From a virus: 22,377 nucleotides of DNA. Each line of letters opens with the position of its first letter. The stretch's first letter is position 1. The notes under the pieces were generated by a model that was not told the origin of the DNA, made no database searches, and worked only from the letters and a program-made list of their open reading frames with translations. The stretch is from the IMG/VR virus record IMGVR_UViG_3300042507_001316, positions 1-22,377 of that record. One strand, given 5' to 3'. This document shows positions 21,626 to 22,377 of the stretch, one piece after another. Both the position numbers and the translations under genes were made by a program.

Positions 21626-21846
21626 TGGAAGGAAGAATAGTTACAAACCAACAAGCACAAGAACTACAAGGAGTGTTCTTTGATGCTGATACATTTTTTA
21701 ATTTTGTTCAAGATATTAATGATGTATATTTTTTATTTTTAAGTGAACAAGATGAAGCGGATATTTTAAAAACTGAATATGCTTATTTATTGGATATTCC
21801 TTTGAGTCCGTTTGAACCAAAACCAACACCCCCACTATTTGAATAA
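21622..21846 (+). CDS. Small fibre-associated protein
   Basis: A 74-residue acidic protein that overlaps the previous gene's stop (ATGATG at 21622). Visible sequence is VTNQQAQELQGVFFDADTFF, then NFVQDINDVYFLFLSEQDEA and a Pro-rich tail, SPFEPKPTPPLFE. I recall similar short proteins after LamG-like tail genes in Bacteroidota phages. It may be a fibre assembly chaperone or cap, judged from its size and position only. Confidence 0.55.
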   Translation: MMEGRIVTNQQAQELQGVFFDADTFFNFVQDINDVYFLFLSEQDEADILKTEYAYLLDIPLSPFEPKPTPPLFE

Positions 21847-21849
21847 TAT

Positions 21850-22101
21850 ATGAAAATGATACCTATTAACCAATTCTTAGACGTAATAAAAAAACAAGGC
21901 GCAGTCGGAGTACTTGCATTATGGTTAGCTTACACGCACTTTGAGGTGCAAGATGTGAAAGCACGTTTGTACAACTGTTTAGATAAAAACGAATACTACA
22001 ATAGAAAACCTATTGAAGAACGTCAACCGATTTTACCTACTCAAAAAGAAGACACGGTTGCGGTGATTGAAAATAAAAATCGTAAATTAGCGAAAAAATA
22101 A
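21850..22101 (+). CDS. Holin-like small membrane protein
   Basis: An 83-residue protein with one hydrophobic segment near the N-terminus (KKQGAVGVLALWLAYTHFEV, residues about 14-34), then a charged, probably helical and soluble part ending RKLAKK. The design (short start, one membrane segment, basic C-terminus) and the place between fibre genes and a putative cell-wall gene resemble holin or holin-accessory proteins of Bacteroidota phages. One transmembrane helix would place it with class III-like holins, or it may be an accessory to lysis. Start ATG 21850 has an in-frame ATG two codons later that is equally possible. Confidence 0.55.
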   Translation: MKMIPINQFLDVIKKQGAVGVLALWLAYTHFEVQDVKARLYNCLDKNEYYNRKPIEERQPILPTQKEDTVAVIENKNRKLAKK

Positions 22102-22104
22102 TTT

Positions 22105-22377
22105 ATGAGTAACGTAAAAAACTATACCGATAAACAACTTTTGGATCGTGTTAAGTTAATGATTAACTACAAAGAGATTCCAACAAACTATTGGATATTA
22201 GGAGTACGATCAAATGAAGACCAAGCGAACGTGTTTGATGACAAATTCTATATTTTTAAAGGTACTACCTTTCACAGCGTTTTGACTGGCACAACAAATC
22301 CAGGAACTACAATTCTAAGAAATTTTTACAAATACAATTCAAAAGGCGCTGCAATACTTGCCTCAGACCGTTGGTAT
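22105..22377 (+). CDS. Putative lysis/cell-wall protein, N-terminal part (cut by window edge)
   Basis: ATG 22105 lies three bases after the holin-like stop and the frame stays open to the window edge (91 residues). The sequence begins MSNVKNYTDKQLLDRVKLMI and continues with NYWILGVRSNEDQANVFDDK, FYIFKGTTFHSVLTGTTNPG and FYKYNSKGAAILASDRWY. I recognise this arrangement from proteins in the lysis position of Bacteroidota phages; I believe they continue into a region with conserved His residues and act on the cell wall, but no catalytic residue is in view. The call depends on position and memory of the family. Confidence 0.55.
   Translation, partial: MSNVKNYTDKQLLDRVKLMINYKEIPTNYWILGVRSNEDQANVFDDKFYIFKGTTFHSVLTGTTNPGTTILRNFYKYNSKGAAILASDRWY

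Noticed and set aside
1-22377. CRISPR arrays, insertion sequences, integrase or attachment sites.
   Set aside because: No regularly spaced direct repeats, no transposase or recombinase protein and no terminal inverted repeats were seen in this window.

Overview
The window is one contiguous, all-plus-strand stretch of a tailed-phage (or prophage) genome. It runs from the end of a DNA-processing region through the packaging, head, tail and start of the lysis modules. The architecture is that of a long-tailed siphovirus: HK97-type portal, prohead protease and capsid, then tail tube, a ~1020-residue tape measure and a tail-tip block. The host is most likely a member of Bacteroidota, probably Flavobacteriia-like. 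The grounds are: A+T-rich sequence; A-rich leaders instead of Shine-Dalgarno sites before most genes; TAnnTTTG promoter-like motifs in the gaps between modules; a DUF3127-type single-stranded-DNA-binding protein; and many proteins that resemble families common in Bacteroidota phages. No integrase, repressor or attachment site is visible, so lifestyle cannot be decided.

Layout. (1) 2-193: tail end of a conserved Bacteroidota phage protein. (2) 251-1792: recombination trio of an ERF-type annealing protein, a PD-(D/E)XK nuclease and an OB-fold ssDNA-binding protein, followed by a small HTH-like protein and a 27-residue ORF. (3) 2075-2422: a gene-free island of about 350 bases dense in hairpins. 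It contains a near-complete tRNA cloverleaf whose anticodon arm is replaced by a much longer one, and two mutually exclusive hairpins near its end. (4) 2423-3262: four overlapping small genes of unknown function, the last a two-helix membrane protein. (5) 3288-4995: small and large terminase. (6) 5051-8572: portal, prohead protease with an extra N-terminal module, major capsid protein. (7) 8586-11183: small capsid-region protein, head-tail connector carrying an inserted glycine-rich beta domain, neck/tail-terminator-like protein, and tail tube protein with a C-terminal beta domain. A clear intrinsic terminator follows. (8) 11255-15207: two overlapping genes in the slot usually held by tail assembly chaperones, then the tape measure. 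(9) 15204-20460: baseplate/tail-tip proteins. (10) 20505-21846: a tail-fibre-like cassette with somewhat different base use. (11) 21850-22377: a holin-like membrane protein and the start of a putative lysis/cell-wall protein cut by the window edge.

Most genes overlap by ATGA/TAATG or lie within a few bases, so translation is probably coupled within modules. The few real gaps mostly carry a TAnnTTTG motif, which suggests separate transcription units for recombination, packaging, portal/head, tail and fibre modules. The best candidate for something undescribed is the structured island at 2072-2422, with its tRNA-like scaffold at its centre.
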